NCBI RefSeq assembly: GCF_001293565.1
Contig: NZ_JXMU01000002.1
Span: 1-64,000, forward strand
From: Ahrensia marina
GTDB lineage: Bacteria > Pseudomonadota > Alphaproteobacteria > Rhizobiales > Rhizobiaceae
Direction: 5' to 3'
Length of the DNA stretch: 64,000 nucleotides
The stretch's first letter is position 1, and each line of letters starts with the position of its first letter. Positions 44,544 through 53,691 of the stretch are shown piece after piece. The notes beneath the pieces were generated by a model. It made no database searches. It worked only from the letters and a program-made list of their open reading frames with translations, and was not told the origin of the DNA. The position numbers and the translations under genes were made by a program.

Positions 44544-46931
44544 CTAGCCGAAACGGCGTTTGGTGCCCTGTCTTTGTGCGAGCTGGTCAACGACATCGCG
44601 GATGTCTTGTACAGATTGACGCAATTCTTCCATTTCAGCATCTTCATGGGTTTGCTGAACCGGATAAGGCTGTTGCGGGGCCGGTGGTTGTTGCCATTGC
44701 TGCATGGGCGGATAATGCGGAGCAGGTTGCATCATTGGCTGCTGTGGTGGCTGTGCCGGATATCCGCCGCCCATATGCGGGTGAGGTTGATATTGTGGCA
44801 TCGGCGCTTGCTGCGGATAATAATGCCCATAACCGGCCTGCGTTTGAGGCGGTTGCATTGGCTGGACCTGTACATGTGGCGGGTGACCATAGGCAGGATA
44901 TCCATGCGGCTGCATAGGTACATAGGAAGGCATTTGCGGTTGCTGTTGTTGCATGGAAGGCGTTTGCGCATCAGGTTGTTGCGCAGCCGCGTAAGGATAG
45001 TAAGGCGCTCCTGGATACATGTTTTTCTCGCTTTCCGCTGAAGCTGTGAGAGATGAATTTTGAGTTGGACGCGCAGGCGATAAACCCTGCTGATATGTCT
45101 CGTTACGTTTCGTGCGCTTTGACCGGCTGCCGCCGCGAGGGGTTGATGGAGACGGGCTTCGAGGAGAGCCGTTAGATGTGAAATTGTCACGAAGGCCGGC
45201 GATAAAGGCAAGGCCCAAGCCGAGCATGAACCCACCCATCATGCCGCCTGCCGTGATAATCTTGCGCGAAGTGGATGACGGTGAGGATGGCGCATCAGCT
45301 TCTGCCAAGACACTGACATTAACACTGCTCAATTCACTGAGCTGATTGGTTTCGCGTGAACGCAATAATGCATTTTGATAGACTGTACGCGCAGCGGCAA
45401 TCTCTGCTTCCAGCTCACGCAATTTAATAAGCGCATCACCGTCCTGACCGGCTTCAGACTTTGCACGTGCCAGTGAGACGGCAATTTCCTGCTCGTTTTG
45501 AACCGCCCGGCGCAAATTAGCTTGCGTACCGGCGACAATACGCTTCAGTTCGGCAGCTATTTCATCTCTGGCCGCTTCACGGGTTGCTATGGCCTGCTCC
45601 AGGCGCGGGTGGCGCGGTCCAAGCGCTGCTTCAAGAGACGCGGCGTTCTGTACCAGTGCGGCATATTGAGAGCGCAGTGTGCTGAGTGCAGTTGTTGCAA
45701 GTTCAGCAGGCAACCCGCCGTTGACTGCATCGTTCAATGTTACTTGTCGTGCTTCATTGGCAAGTGTTTCTGCACGAATCGTTGCTGCGCGTGCTTCTGT
45801 TAATTGGTTGGAGGTCGCAACCAGATTGGTATCGCTAAGTGTCAGCCCTTCAACACGCCGTAGATTATTGCTTTGTGCAAAATCTTCGGCGCGCCGCTCA
45901 GCGCTTTCAACCGCTTCTTGTAGTTCACCCAACTGGCCGTCCAAGGCGCTGCTTGCTTGTTTTGCTGCGTTGGATTGCTTTTCGTTCTGACTTTCGATGA
46001 AAGCCTCAGAAAGTGCATTCGCGATTTCTGCCGCTTTGTTGGGAGATTGAGAATCAGCCCCGATTGTAAATACAAAGGTCTTTGGCGTTCGGCTTGCCCA
46101 TACTGATTCACGCAGTGATATGAGCGTTTCTCTCTCTGATGTATCTAAGGCAGTTTCACCGTTGAAAAGAGAGCGAACAAACGCAATGCCGTCAAACAGA
46201 GCGATGCCATTATTACCGGATCCTGAAAATTCGGGATCTTGGTCGAGGTTTAGTTTTGTAATGACCCGCTTGAGAACCGGCGTGGAAAGAACCGATTCAA
46301 GCTGGCTGTCGACAATGGAAAGAGCGGCATCATTGCCCAAAAATTCCGGAGTCAAATCACGGTCCACCAGTTTTACCTGACGCGGATCAACAATGAGCTG
46401 AGTTGAAGCGCTGTAAATTTTAGGCATGCTAAGCGCATAAGCAGCACCTACAACCCCGCCAATTAATGTCAGGCCTACGATGGGCCAGCGCCAGCGCCAA
46501 ACCGCACTGATCATGATCATCGGATCAATCAAAGGTTTGAAGACTTCATCCCGTGGAGCGTCATAAGCCGCATCATAATCTTGGGAGACAGGTTGTGAAG
46601 AAGCAGCGATCAGGCCGCTGGGGGACGCATGACTGTAATTGTCATGAGAATTTAAATGATCTTGCCTTGGGCTATCTAAGTCATCAAAATCAGATTTGTT
46701 CGTATTTTCTTTCGCTGGCTTTTCTTTTTCCATACCTAAAGCGGCCAGAAAACCATTTGGTTTGGCGGAACGGCGAGCGGACCGCGCACGGCGATGCCTG
46801 CTTAGAAGGTCTTCGTCAGCGTGAAGCTCGTGAACATTGGAGCGGCTATTGTTCTGGCGTGCGTCAGCATTCTCGCTATTGGCGAGCATTAGTAACGATT
46901 TTTTTTGTTCGTCGTTTCCGTTGCCAAACAT
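44544..46931 (-). CDS. Wzz/GumC-type polysaccharide chain-length protein with Pro/Gln/Tyr-rich tail
   Basis: The 795-residue inner-membrane protein should control polymerisation or export of a surface polysaccharide. Residues 1-135 are a charged cytoplasmic extension. Helix 1 (about 149-168) leads into the Wzz domain. The periplasmic part has long coiled coils (about 320-530), and helix 2 lies at about 557-578. ExoP-type kinases carry a Walker A domain after helix 2; here it is missing. Instead there is a 217-residue tail with a basic segment, then about 125 residues rich in Pro, Gln, Met and 14 tyrosines. A short acidic coiled coil ends it. It faces the Wzx-like gene divergently. Confidence 0.85.
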   Translation of the reverse strand: MFGNGNDEQKKSLLMLANSENADARQNNSRSNVHELHADEDLLSRHRRARSARRSAKPNGFLAALGMEKEKPAKENTNKSDFDDLDSPRQDHLNSHDNYSHASPSGLIAASSQPVSQDYDAAYDAPRDEVFKPLIDPMIMISAVWRWRWPIVGLTLIGGVVGAAYALSMPKIYSASTQLIVDPRQVKLVDRDLTPEFLGNDAALSIVDSQLESVLSTPVLKRVITKLNLDQDPEFSGSGNNGIALFDGIAFVRSLFNGETALDTSERETLISLRESVWASRTPKTFVFTIGADSQSPNKAAEIANALSEAFIESQNEKQSNAAKQASSALDGQLGELQEAVESAERRAEDFAQSNNLRRVEGLTLSDTNLVATSNQLTEARAATIRAETLANEARQVTLNDAVNGGLPAELATTALSTLRSQYAALVQNAASLEAALGPRHPRLEQAIATREAARDEIAAELKRIVAGTQANLRRAVQNEQEIAVSLARAKSEAGQDGDALIKLRELEAEIAAARTVYQNALLRSRETNQLSELSSVNVSVLAEADAPSSPSSTSRKIITAGGMMGGFMLGLGLAFIAGLRDNFTSNGSPRSPSPSTPRGGSRSKRTKRNETYQQGLSPARPTQNSSLTASAESEKNMYPGAPYYPYAAAQQPDAQTPSMQQQQPQMPSYVPMQPHGYPAYGHPPHVQVQPMQPPQTQAGYGHYYPQQAPMPQYQPHPHMGGGYPAQPPQQPMMQPAPHYPPMQQWQQPPAPQQPYPVQQTHEDAEMEELRQSVQDIRDVVDQLAQRQGTKRRFG

Positions 46932-47109
46932 ATTTCATGCCAATGCGCCATCTTCGAAATGAAGAAGGTCAATTTCTAAATGCACGCTAAATTTTTATGA
47001 CAAACAAATAGTTAATATTCGCATGAACAAAGCTGAAAAAGAAAACTAAATTGCGAGCCTGACAAATCAATGAAACGGCATTTTAATCGTTGTGAACTAA
47101 GTTTTGGCT

Positions 47110-48399
47110 ATGGATAGAACCTTGATCACACCACAAGACATTAAAACTCTACCTGTCGAAGGTGAGGGTAAGCGCAGTCTTGCGGTAAAATATCTGAAAG
47201 CGTTCTCCGGTGACGGCATCCGTCTTTTCATACAGCTTTTCTATTTCTACCTTGTCGCAAACACTTTGACGATTGCGGAATTCGGCTTGTTTGCCACCGC
47301 GTCTTCTATAGGAATTGTGCTTTCGCGTTTGGCCGGTTTTGGCTTTCTCTCGCCGCTTTATAGGATTGCAACAGTGAAGCCGCGATTAATCGGGGTGTAT
47401 ACTGCCGGTTATCTTTTGGCTTTGATGCTATCTTTGCCCTTGGTTGTGCTTATTAGCTGGAGTGTGCACGCGCTATTTTTTGCAGGCCTGATGCCATTAG
47501 TGGTTTTTGCAATGATCGTGGGAACGGAAGTCCTCTGTTGGCGGACATTGGAGGCCGTTATCAATGTCAATAAAGGGCTGGAGAAGTTTGGTTTAGCCTC
47601 TATCGTGATTGTGTTTGGCTTCTCGGTCAAAGCGCTCGCAGCGCTGTTCTTCGCACTTAGCGCTGAGCCCGACCTTGGTTCATGGGCGCTGATTTACTTG
47701 ATTTCGCAAGCTCTTATGGCGGCAAGTGCGATAGTGCTCTTTTATCCGCGTAAGAAACTACGTTTTGTACCCAAGCTCTATAAACGGCGGATACCGGATG
47801 CACTGTCTGTGTCTGGCGCGGAGGTTCTCTTTTATGTGCAGAACGAGCTTGATAAGCTGGTTGTACTGGCTGTAGGCGGCAGTACCGCCGCGGGACTTTA
47901 TTCGATTATTATGCGACTGGTCGACTTGACGGCGATGCCGGTGCGTACATTTTCCACCTTGTTGACGCAGCGGTTGATGCGTAAGCCACAGTTGATGAAC
48001 TCCATCAAAATGCGTGTTGGATTTGAGGCAGGTGTATTTTGCATTTCAGTTGCTGCAATTGCCTGCATTGCTTTGGCTCTTCATATCAAGCCTGACCTGC
48101 TTGGAAACAATGTGGCGCAAGTCGCGCCCTATATGGCAATTGTATTATTGGTACCGGCATTCCGTAATCTGATCGAATATCAGGCTGAACTGCTTTATGG
48201 TCGCGGCCAAAGTTTTCAGCGTCTGCTTAATTATTTTATACTTGGAATTTTAAAAGCGGTGTTGCTTGTCTGGTTGCTTGCCACATATGATACACCGGCC
48301 GAATGGATGATCTGGATCAATGGCGTTTTCGCGGTACTTTATGCGGCCTCGCTTTTGCTCACCTACACATCGCTCAAAAAGCCTGCAATTCGTATCTGA
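47110..48399 (+). CDS. Polysaccharide flippase, Wzx-like
   Basis: The 429-residue membrane protein has about twelve helices and resembles oligosaccharide flippases of the MOP superfamily, which move lipid-linked repeat units across the inner membrane. The N-terminus has FGLFATASSIGIVLSRLAGFG and the middle SGAEVLFYVQNELDKLVVLAVGGSTAAGLYS, typical of the family. The frame opens two codons earlier with TTG, and ribosome-binding signals are weak. It diverges from the Wzz-type gene and converges with the DUF6492 gene. Confidence 0.83.
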   Translation: MDRTLITPQDIKTLPVEGEGKRSLAVKYLKAFSGDGIRLFIQLFYFYLVANTLTIAEFGLFATASSIGIVLSRLAGFGFLSPLYRIATVKPRLIGVYTAGYLLALMLSLPLVVLISWSVHALFFAGLMPLVVFAMIVGTEVLCWRTLEAVINVNKGLEKFGLASIVIVFGFSVKALAALFFALSAEPDLGSWALIYLISQALMAASAIVLFYPRKKLRFVPKLYKRRIPDALSVSGAEVLFYVQNELDKLVVLAVGGSTAAGLYSIIMRLVDLTAMPVRTFSTLLTQRLMRKPQLMNSIKMRVGFEAGVFCISVAAIACIALALHIKPDLLGNNVAQVAPYMAIVLLVPAFRNLIEYQAELLYGRGQSFQRLLNYFILGILKAVLLVWLLATYDTPAEWMIWINGVFAVLYAASLLLTYTSLKKPAIRI

Positions 48400-48405
48400 C
48401 GCCGG

Positions 48406-49284
48406 TTAGGTTGGCTTGAATGCAGAAGTGAGCTCGCGAAATTTTTCAGGATCCATGGGAATGAAAGATTGAACACCAATCGCAACTTGTTCTTCTGTCA
48501 AATCATGCATGAACTTGGTAAGATCTTCGTCACTTGGCGCAGGATCGAACCAACACATTGGGCATAAAGAAACTTCAGTCTCGTGATGGCCTTCACCTTT
48601 CAGAATGCTGTCGACATAGGCGCCGTAAATCATACACTCGGAAAATTTCCGGCTGGCACCAATGACAGATGCCCAGGGCCTGCCATGCCGGCTTTCCATA
48701 CGTTCGCACATATCGATAACAGATTGGCGCTTCCAAGTAACAAATTGGCAGACATAATTATGGTCTGGCTGCTCCGGTTCTGGAATGCTCAATGCGCGCC
48801 CGGCATGTGCTTTCCAGTGCAGGTGATCGCTTGCGGCAGTAAGCGCGCCTTTTACCTCACGCCATAAACGCAAGTCATCACCGTGCCAGATGTCACGAAC
48901 ATTAAACGGCTTCACAAACACGGTATCCGAGTCGCAGTACAAAAGACCGTCATCTTTTAGGAAGAAGGCGATTGCGATCCGTTTGATTTGCTGAATGTGC
49001 CAGCCGTGTAGTGGCACAGTAAGGGGGCTGACCCATAAGCGGCGCCCCTTGGGCGACAAGAGTTTGGGGACACGATATATCCACCAAGGCAGCAATTGTT
49101 TCTCGGTTACAATTTTGCGGTTGGGCCCTTCTAGCTGTTTGAAAAGAGGAACATCGGGCATATCCACTAGAATATAATGACATTCATAGCCTGTCGCGTA
49201 GCGATCCATGCTTTCACATAAAATCTTGCAGCGCTCGAAATCGGGCGCATAGCTCGCGGTAATAATGGCATTCGTTTTTGTCAT
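48406..49284 (-). CDS. DUF6492 family protein, glycosyltransferase-like
   Basis: The 292-residue protein resembles DUF6492, a family of putative glycosyltransferases in alphaproteobacterial polysaccharide clusters. LLYCDSDTVFVKPFNV (about 115-130) contains a DSD triad of the DxD type that would bind a metal and nucleotide sugar. No membrane helix is apparent, so it probably works at the cytoplasmic face. It overlaps the WecG-type gene by four bases, giving an operon of three transferases. Donor and acceptor are unknown. Confidence 0.75.
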   Translation of the reverse strand: MTKTNAIITASYAPDFERCKILCESMDRYATGYECHYILVDMPDVPLFKQLEGPNRKIVTEKQLLPWWIYRVPKLLSPKGRRLWVSPLTVPLHGWHIQQIKRIAIAFFLKDDGLLYCDSDTVFVKPFNVRDIWHGDDLRLWREVKGALTAASDHLHWKAHAGRALSIPEPEQPDHNYVCQFVTWKRQSVIDMCERMESRHGRPWASVIGASRKFSECMIYGAYVDSILKGEGHHETEVSLCPMCWFDPAPSDEDLTKFMHDLTEEQVAIGVQSFIPMDPEKFRELTSAFKPT

Positions 49285-50048
49285 TTTGTATAATTTCTGC
49301 GCTGTTGGGCAAAAAATTTGTATCGCAATACGTGAAGAATAAAAAGCGGGTTACCAAGAATATAGCGACGCCATAAGCGCGCAGGTTCTTGCATCAAGCG
49401 ATAAATCCACTCAATTCTTAAATTACGCGCCCATTCAGGTGCGCGCTTCACATTATTCGCAAGAAAGTCAAACAGCGCACCAACACCAAAAACAATTGTA
49501 CAATGTTCCGGTTTTATATGCTCGTGAATCCAAAGTTCTTGGTTTGGAACACCAAGTGCTACAAGCAGAATATCGGGTTGAAAATCCGATAGAGCGACAA
49601 GCATTTCTTCTTGCTCAGCATCGTTTATAAAACCATGGCCAAGAACGCGAATGTTATGCCGCGTGTCGAGTGCGGATAGTTTTTGGGCTGCTTTTTGTGC
49701 AATTGTCGGTGCTGCACCGTAGAGCGCTATTTTCAATGTTTTGGGTGCCGATGTCAGAACCAAAGGCGTAAAGTCTGTGCCGTTTAGATTTGCTTCAAAT
49801 TTTTTGCCATGGATTATTCTAGCCGCCACATCGACGCCAATGCCATCGGGTAAAACGGTGCAGTCTCCAAGCACTTTTTGATAAGTTTGGTCGCGCTGCG
49901 CAACATTGGCGCAATGCGCATTGAGATAATTTATGACTGTGAAAGAATTGGTCTCAAGCTGTTTGTAGATGAAAGAAAGCGCATCGGACTGACGGACATT
50001 TGCAACCTCTGTCCCGATTATATCTAGCGTTGGCAGGTTATGCTGCAT
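49281..50048 (-). CDS. WecG/TagA/CpsF family glycosyltransferase
   Basis: The 255-residue protein transfers a sugar such as N-acetylmannosaminuronate or similar to a lipid-linked intermediate. DILLVALGVPNQELWIHEH, VGALFDFLANNVKRAPEWAR and LRIEWIYRLMQEPARLWRRY are the signature of the family. The open frame extends 45 codons into the previous gene. I chose ATG 50048, four bases past that gene's stop. It sits between the GT4-type and DUF6492 genes. Confidence 0.88.
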   Translation of the reverse strand: MQHNLPTLDIIGTEVANVRQSDALSFIYKQLETNSFTVINYLNAHCANVAQRDQTYQKVLGDCTVLPDGIGVDVAARIIHGKKFEANLNGTDFTPLVLTSAPKTLKIALYGAAPTIAQKAAQKLSALDTRHNIRVLGHGFINDAEQEEMLVALSDFQPDILLVALGVPNQELWIHEHIKPEHCTIVFGVGALFDFLANNVKRAPEWARNLRIEWIYRLMQEPARLWRRYILGNPLFILHVLRYKFFAQQRRNYTK

Positions 50049-50052
50049 GACA

Positions 50053-51219
50053 TTACTTCTGAGACAGATGTGTGAGGGCTGTCTGTATGATCTCATCCAT
50101 GCGGGCAATTTGTGAGCGACGGAATTCCGAGCCGTCAATGTCGCCAGTAACATTTGTTCTGACATCAAGCACATGGTCGGCAAGGGTTGCTGCGAACTCT
50201 TTGCCTGTTCCAGCTACGCGCACATTGCTGGGTAAATTTGCAATCGCCCGGATAGAGGACTGTGTGGCAACGGCTGGAAGACCCATTTCGAATGTTTCGA
50301 TGGTTTTTAACTGAACGCCGGTTCCTTCCCGCGATGTGAGCGCGATAACGCGGCACTGGCGCAAAAAGTCTTTCGCGTTAAGAACCCGGCCGAGAAACTG
50401 AACGCGTTTATCACGTTGCGGGAAGCCTTTCGGCAGCTTACCGGCAATAGCTACAGTTACACCGTCGGGTAAGTGTGGCATCACTTCCTGAAGCATCCAT
50501 TCAAGGCCGATACGGTTGGGCGCCCATGTCCATGTGCCGATCATGCCGACATCAAATGCTTTAATGCGTCCGTCTTTGGGCTTTTCTGCTTCAGGGGTTA
50601 CAAGCGGCAGGCATAGGGATTGTGAATCGTTGTCAACACCAAGCGGCCCGCGGTCTTCGTCTGCAAATGTGAGTACGAATTGAGCGTTTTTCGCGAGGCG
50701 TTTTTCAAGTTTCTCGAGGTGTTTTTCCTCGCGCTTGAACATGAGCTTTTCAATGATACTGCTGGCTGCTTTAGCATTGGCCTGCGCGGAAATGTGCTCA
50801 ACATTGTGTGCCACGAAAATATAAGGCTTTGCGGTGAGCGTTGTTTCAAAAGCGCCGGCAAGCGGCACACCGTTCAAGACAATGCCATCGACATTTTCAA
50901 TTTTCGCGAAGGCGGCTTGTAAAGCTTGGTCGCTGATCACCTTCAGCTTTGCTGACGAAAATGTGGTATTGTTAGTTATTGCCTTGGCAAGCCAGAGTAG
51001 TTTCTGCTTGGTTGATGCCGTATCGGTCTTAGGATCAATTTCGCCAAGGCAAACTGTATTTTCCGGATCAGCCAGTTCAACTTCTGGCCACTTAAAACCA
51101 AAATGTGTGACTTTCACACCTGCGCGGCGCAGCGCGCCGACAACAGCATGATTAGCGATATCAAAACCACTTTCCGGTGCGCCGCAAGGCACGAGCGAAG
51201 ATGCGAAAACCAGATGCAT
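50053..51219 (-). CDS. GT-B glycosyltransferase (family 4-like)
   Basis: The 388-residue protein has the two Rossmann domains of GT-B transferases. The C-terminal half shows VGMIGTWTWAPNRIGLEWML (about 226-245), VTVAIAGKLPKGF and SREGTGVQLKTIETFEMGLP (about 299-318), the last holding the nucleotide-sugar-binding glutamate region. It heads a minus-strand operon with WecG-type and DUF6492 genes. A direct repeat lies in its upstream region. Confidence 0.83.
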   Translation of the reverse strand: MHLVFASSLVPCGAPESGFDIANHAVVGALRRAGVKVTHFGFKWPEVELADPENTVCLGEIDPKTDTASTKQKLLWLAKAITNNTTFSSAKLKVISDQALQAAFAKIENVDGIVLNGVPLAGAFETTLTAKPYIFVAHNVEHISAQANAKAASSIIEKLMFKREEKHLEKLEKRLAKNAQFVLTFADEDRGPLGVDNDSQSLCLPLVTPEAEKPKDGRIKAFDVGMIGTWTWAPNRIGLEWMLQEVMPHLPDGVTVAIAGKLPKGFPQRDKRVQFLGRVLNAKDFLRQCRVIALTSREGTGVQLKTIETFEMGLPAVATQSSIRAIANLPSNVRVAGTGKEFAATLADHVLDVRTNVTGDIDGSEFRRSQIARMDEIIQTALTHLSQK

Positions 51220-51236
51220 ATTTATTCCCGACTTGA

Positions 51237-51327
51237 TTTAACGCCCGTGTAGCACTGTTTTCTGAATCTGCCCTTAATTGCAGCGAAAAAACATCAATAT
51301 CCATCGTTTTAACGCTTCTGTAGCACT
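51237..51327. repeat. Imperfect 20-bp direct repeat in a divergent glycan promoter
   Basis: Copies at 51237-51256 and 51308-51327 share TTTAACGC at the start and TGTAGCACT at the end; the three bases between differ (CCG against TTC). They start 71 bases apart in the region between two divergent glycosyltransferase genes. This arrangement suggests a paired operator, but no regulator is known for it. The second copy ends inside the upstream open part of the GT2 frame. Confidence 0.6.
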
Positions 51328-51365
51328 TGTTAACGATAAGTAGTCATGTGGAAACAGGCTTGAAA

Positions 51366-52358
51366 ATGAAACAACGTTTGGCAGATAACATATCGCTGGT
51401 AGCCCAGACACCGGATTTGGATTGCGGTGCAATTGATGTTGTCGTGACGATACCGACGTTCAAGCGCCCTGAGCATATTCTCAAGACGTTGCAGAGTGTC
51501 GGCGCTCAAAATACCGAACGTAACATTGCGGTCATCGTAATGGAAAATGAAGCTGAAGCGCACGAAGGTGCTGATGCGTGTGCGCCGTTTTTCATGGATG
51601 GCACATATGACGGGCTTGTGATTATTGCACATGATCGCGGCAATTGTTGTGCTTACAATGCAGGCTGGCTGACAGCTTTGACCCATTTTCCAAACTTGAA
51701 ATATATTGCTGTGATTGACGACGATGAGATTGCAGCGCCGCACTGGCTGGAAGGTCTTTGCTCAACCTCCGAGAAATTTGATGTTGCTTTTGTCGGTGGA
51801 CCGCAGCATCCGGTTTTCGAAGGCAATGTTCATGAAAAGTGGAAGAACCATCAGGTATTCAAGCCGCATTATGAAACAACCGGCAAGGTGGATATTCTGT
51901 ATTCATCGGGCAATCTTCTCGTGCGCCGCGACGCATTGATTTCAATGCCACAGCCCTATTTCGATCTAGCATTTAATTTTACCGGCGGTGGTGATTCCGA
52001 CCTGATGCGGCGCGCCAAGGACAAGGGATTTGAGTTTGCCTGGTGTGCAGAAGCTGAAATATATGAGACAGTTCCAGAGCGCCGTGTAACCTGGAATTGG
52101 ATTCAAAAACGTGCTCTGCGCAATGGGCAGCTTTCGGCCTTGATTGCCCATCGGCGTGCAGATAGTCGTTGGGCACATGTAAAAGTTGTGCTTCATTCAA
52201 TCGCGTTACTGGCAGCTTCGCCGTTTCGCTCATTGCTTCAATTTGTACGATCCGGTTCGGTATTGAGTTCTCTATATCCGGTTCATATTGCACTGGGGCG
52301 CATCGCGTCCGAGTTTGGTTATGCCAATGAACAATATCGCAATCCAGAACAGAATTAA
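51366..52358 (+). CDS. Family 2 glycosyltransferase
   Basis: The 330-residue GT-A transferase opens with VVVTIPTFKRPEHILKTL (about 25-42), has the DDDE metal site in AVIDDDEIAAPHWLEGL, and GGGDSDLMRRAKDKGFEF as the acceptor-side loop. A hydrophobic C-terminal helix near 285 may anchor it to the membrane. I chose the ATG 13 codons into the open frame; CAGG is the nearest ribosome-binding site. Its end overlaps the next gene. Confidence 0.85.
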   Translation: MKQRLADNISLVAQTPDLDCGAIDVVVTIPTFKRPEHILKTLQSVGAQNTERNIAVIVMENEAEAHEGADACAPFFMDGTYDGLVIIAHDRGNCCAYNAGWLTALTHFPNLKYIAVIDDDEIAAPHWLEGLCSTSEKFDVAFVGGPQHPVFEGNVHEKWKNHQVFKPHYETTGKVDILYSSGNLLVRRDALISMPQPYFDLAFNFTGGGDSDLMRRAKDKGFEFAWCAEAEIYETVPERRVTWNWIQKRALRNGQLSALIAHRRADSRWAHVKVVLHSIALLAASPFRSLLQFVRSGSVLSSLYPVHIALGRIASEFGYANEQYRNPEQN

Positions 52359-53631
52359 TCAGCCGCGGGTATCGCCCGCGTTTGTTGCTTCAGCAATTCG
52401 CCCGATTTTGGCATTTGCTGTACTTGCACTGATTTGGATCTCGTTTCGTCCTTTTGCCGCTGGCTCTTCTGAGGAGATCGAAAGTTCACTACTTAACCAG
52501 CTGGGTTACACCGGTCTGCTGGCTGTGAGCATTCTGACACTTCTCAGTACCATTGACCGGCGTGTAGCCCTAACTTATGTCAGCCTGCCTTGGTTGCTCA
52601 TCATGGCATTGTTGGTTTTCTCGACGATATTTTCTCCAGCCCCCGAAGATGCCCGGCGCGCTGTTGCATTTACATTGATAGCATTGCTTCTTGCTGCAAG
52701 TTTTGTCCTGTTGCCACGCAATGCGGATGAGCTGTGTAATGTCTTGGCAATTGCCTGTTTTCTGGTTCTTGGTTTGTCTTTGGCAGGGGTCATCTTATGG
52801 CCGCAAGCTGCTGTCCACCAATCATATGAAGCAGAGGCACAGCATGGAGGATTGTGGCGCGGTATCTATATCCATAAGAACCTGGCAGGGCCAATTATGG
52901 CGGTGATTGCTTTTGCAGGCGTATATATTATGCGCCGTGGGCGCTGGATAAGTGGTATTGCAATTGCATTGCTGGCTCTCTTCTTCATATCGCAAACGGG
53001 TTCAAAAACTTCGCTCATCGTAGCACCAGCGGTCGCTGCAATCGTATTGGTCCCGACATTGGCGGGAATGCGGGGACTTTCTGCTTTTCTTGTTTTGGCT
53101 GCTGTTCTTACAACTCATGCAATGACGATCGGTACCGTCTATTCTGAAACTTTGGACTCGATATTACGGTCGATTGATCCGCTAACCACATTCACCGGGC
53201 GTATTAGTATTTGGGAGTTTTCAAAGCCATTTTTAATTGCCGAGCCTTGGACTGGATATGGCTATGACGGTTTCTGGCTGTCTGATCTGGTTTTATATGC
53301 AGAGACAGCATTTGATAGTGCATGGGACCCGCGCGGCATCGTGCATGGCCATAATGGTTATCTTGATATTGCTCTTATTATGGGCGTGCCGGCAATGTTG
53401 CTGCTTATATGGCTTTCATTGATCGCGCCGATAATCGATTATCTTCGTGTGCCGAATTTGAAGGAAAATGTCCTGCTCTCGGATTTCCTATTTATGATTG
53501 TTGCTTTCACAACAATGAACGCGGCATTGGAAAGCTTTATGTTCCGGCGCGTTGATCCTGTTTGGCTGACTTTGGTAATCGCTCTCTTTGGTTTGCGGCT
53601 GGTTGCAAGATTGCCGGTGAGGGCGCGCTAG
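52321..53631 (+). CDS. O-antigen ligase / polymerase family membrane protein
   Basis: The 436-residue protein has ten to twelve membrane helices and the Wzy_C-type periplasmic loop, with ARG-like GRISIWEFSKPF and GHNGYLDIALIMGVPAML (about 340-357), the His position of O-antigen ligases and polymerases. It may polymerise repeat units or ligate the chain. The frame starts inside the preceding gene; ATGs at 52321 and 52327 are both possible. It belongs with the flippase and Wzz-type protein as a Wzx/Wzy-dependent pathway. Confidence 0.82.
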   Translation: MPMNNIAIQNRINQPRVSPAFVASAIRPILAFAVLALIWISFRPFAAGSSEEIESSLLNQLGYTGLLAVSILTLLSTIDRRVALTYVSLPWLLIMALLVFSTIFSPAPEDARRAVAFTLIALLLAASFVLLPRNADELCNVLAIACFLVLGLSLAGVILWPQAAVHQSYEAEAQHGGLWRGIYIHKNLAGPIMAVIAFAGVYIMRRGRWISGIAIALLALFFISQTGSKTSLIVAPAVAAIVLVPTLAGMRGLSAFLVLAAVLTTHAMTIGTVYSETLDSILRSIDPLTTFTGRISIWEFSKPFLIAEPWTGYGYDGFWLSDLVLYAETAFDSAWDPRGIVHGHNGYLDIALIMGVPAMLLLIWLSLIAPIIDYLRVPNLKENVLLSDFLFMIVAFTTMNAALESFMFRRVDPVWLTLVIALFGLRLVARLPVRAR

Positions 53632-53691
53632 AGCCCTTGCTCCTAGTGAGCTGCAACGTTATGCAAACATCTTTCTAATGAAAGGCAAAGC

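Noticed and set aside
44318-45041. Plus-strand ORFs opposite the Wzz-type tail
   Set aside because: They mirror a low-complexity Pro/Gln region and have no start context or family; the minus-strand protein explains the sequence.
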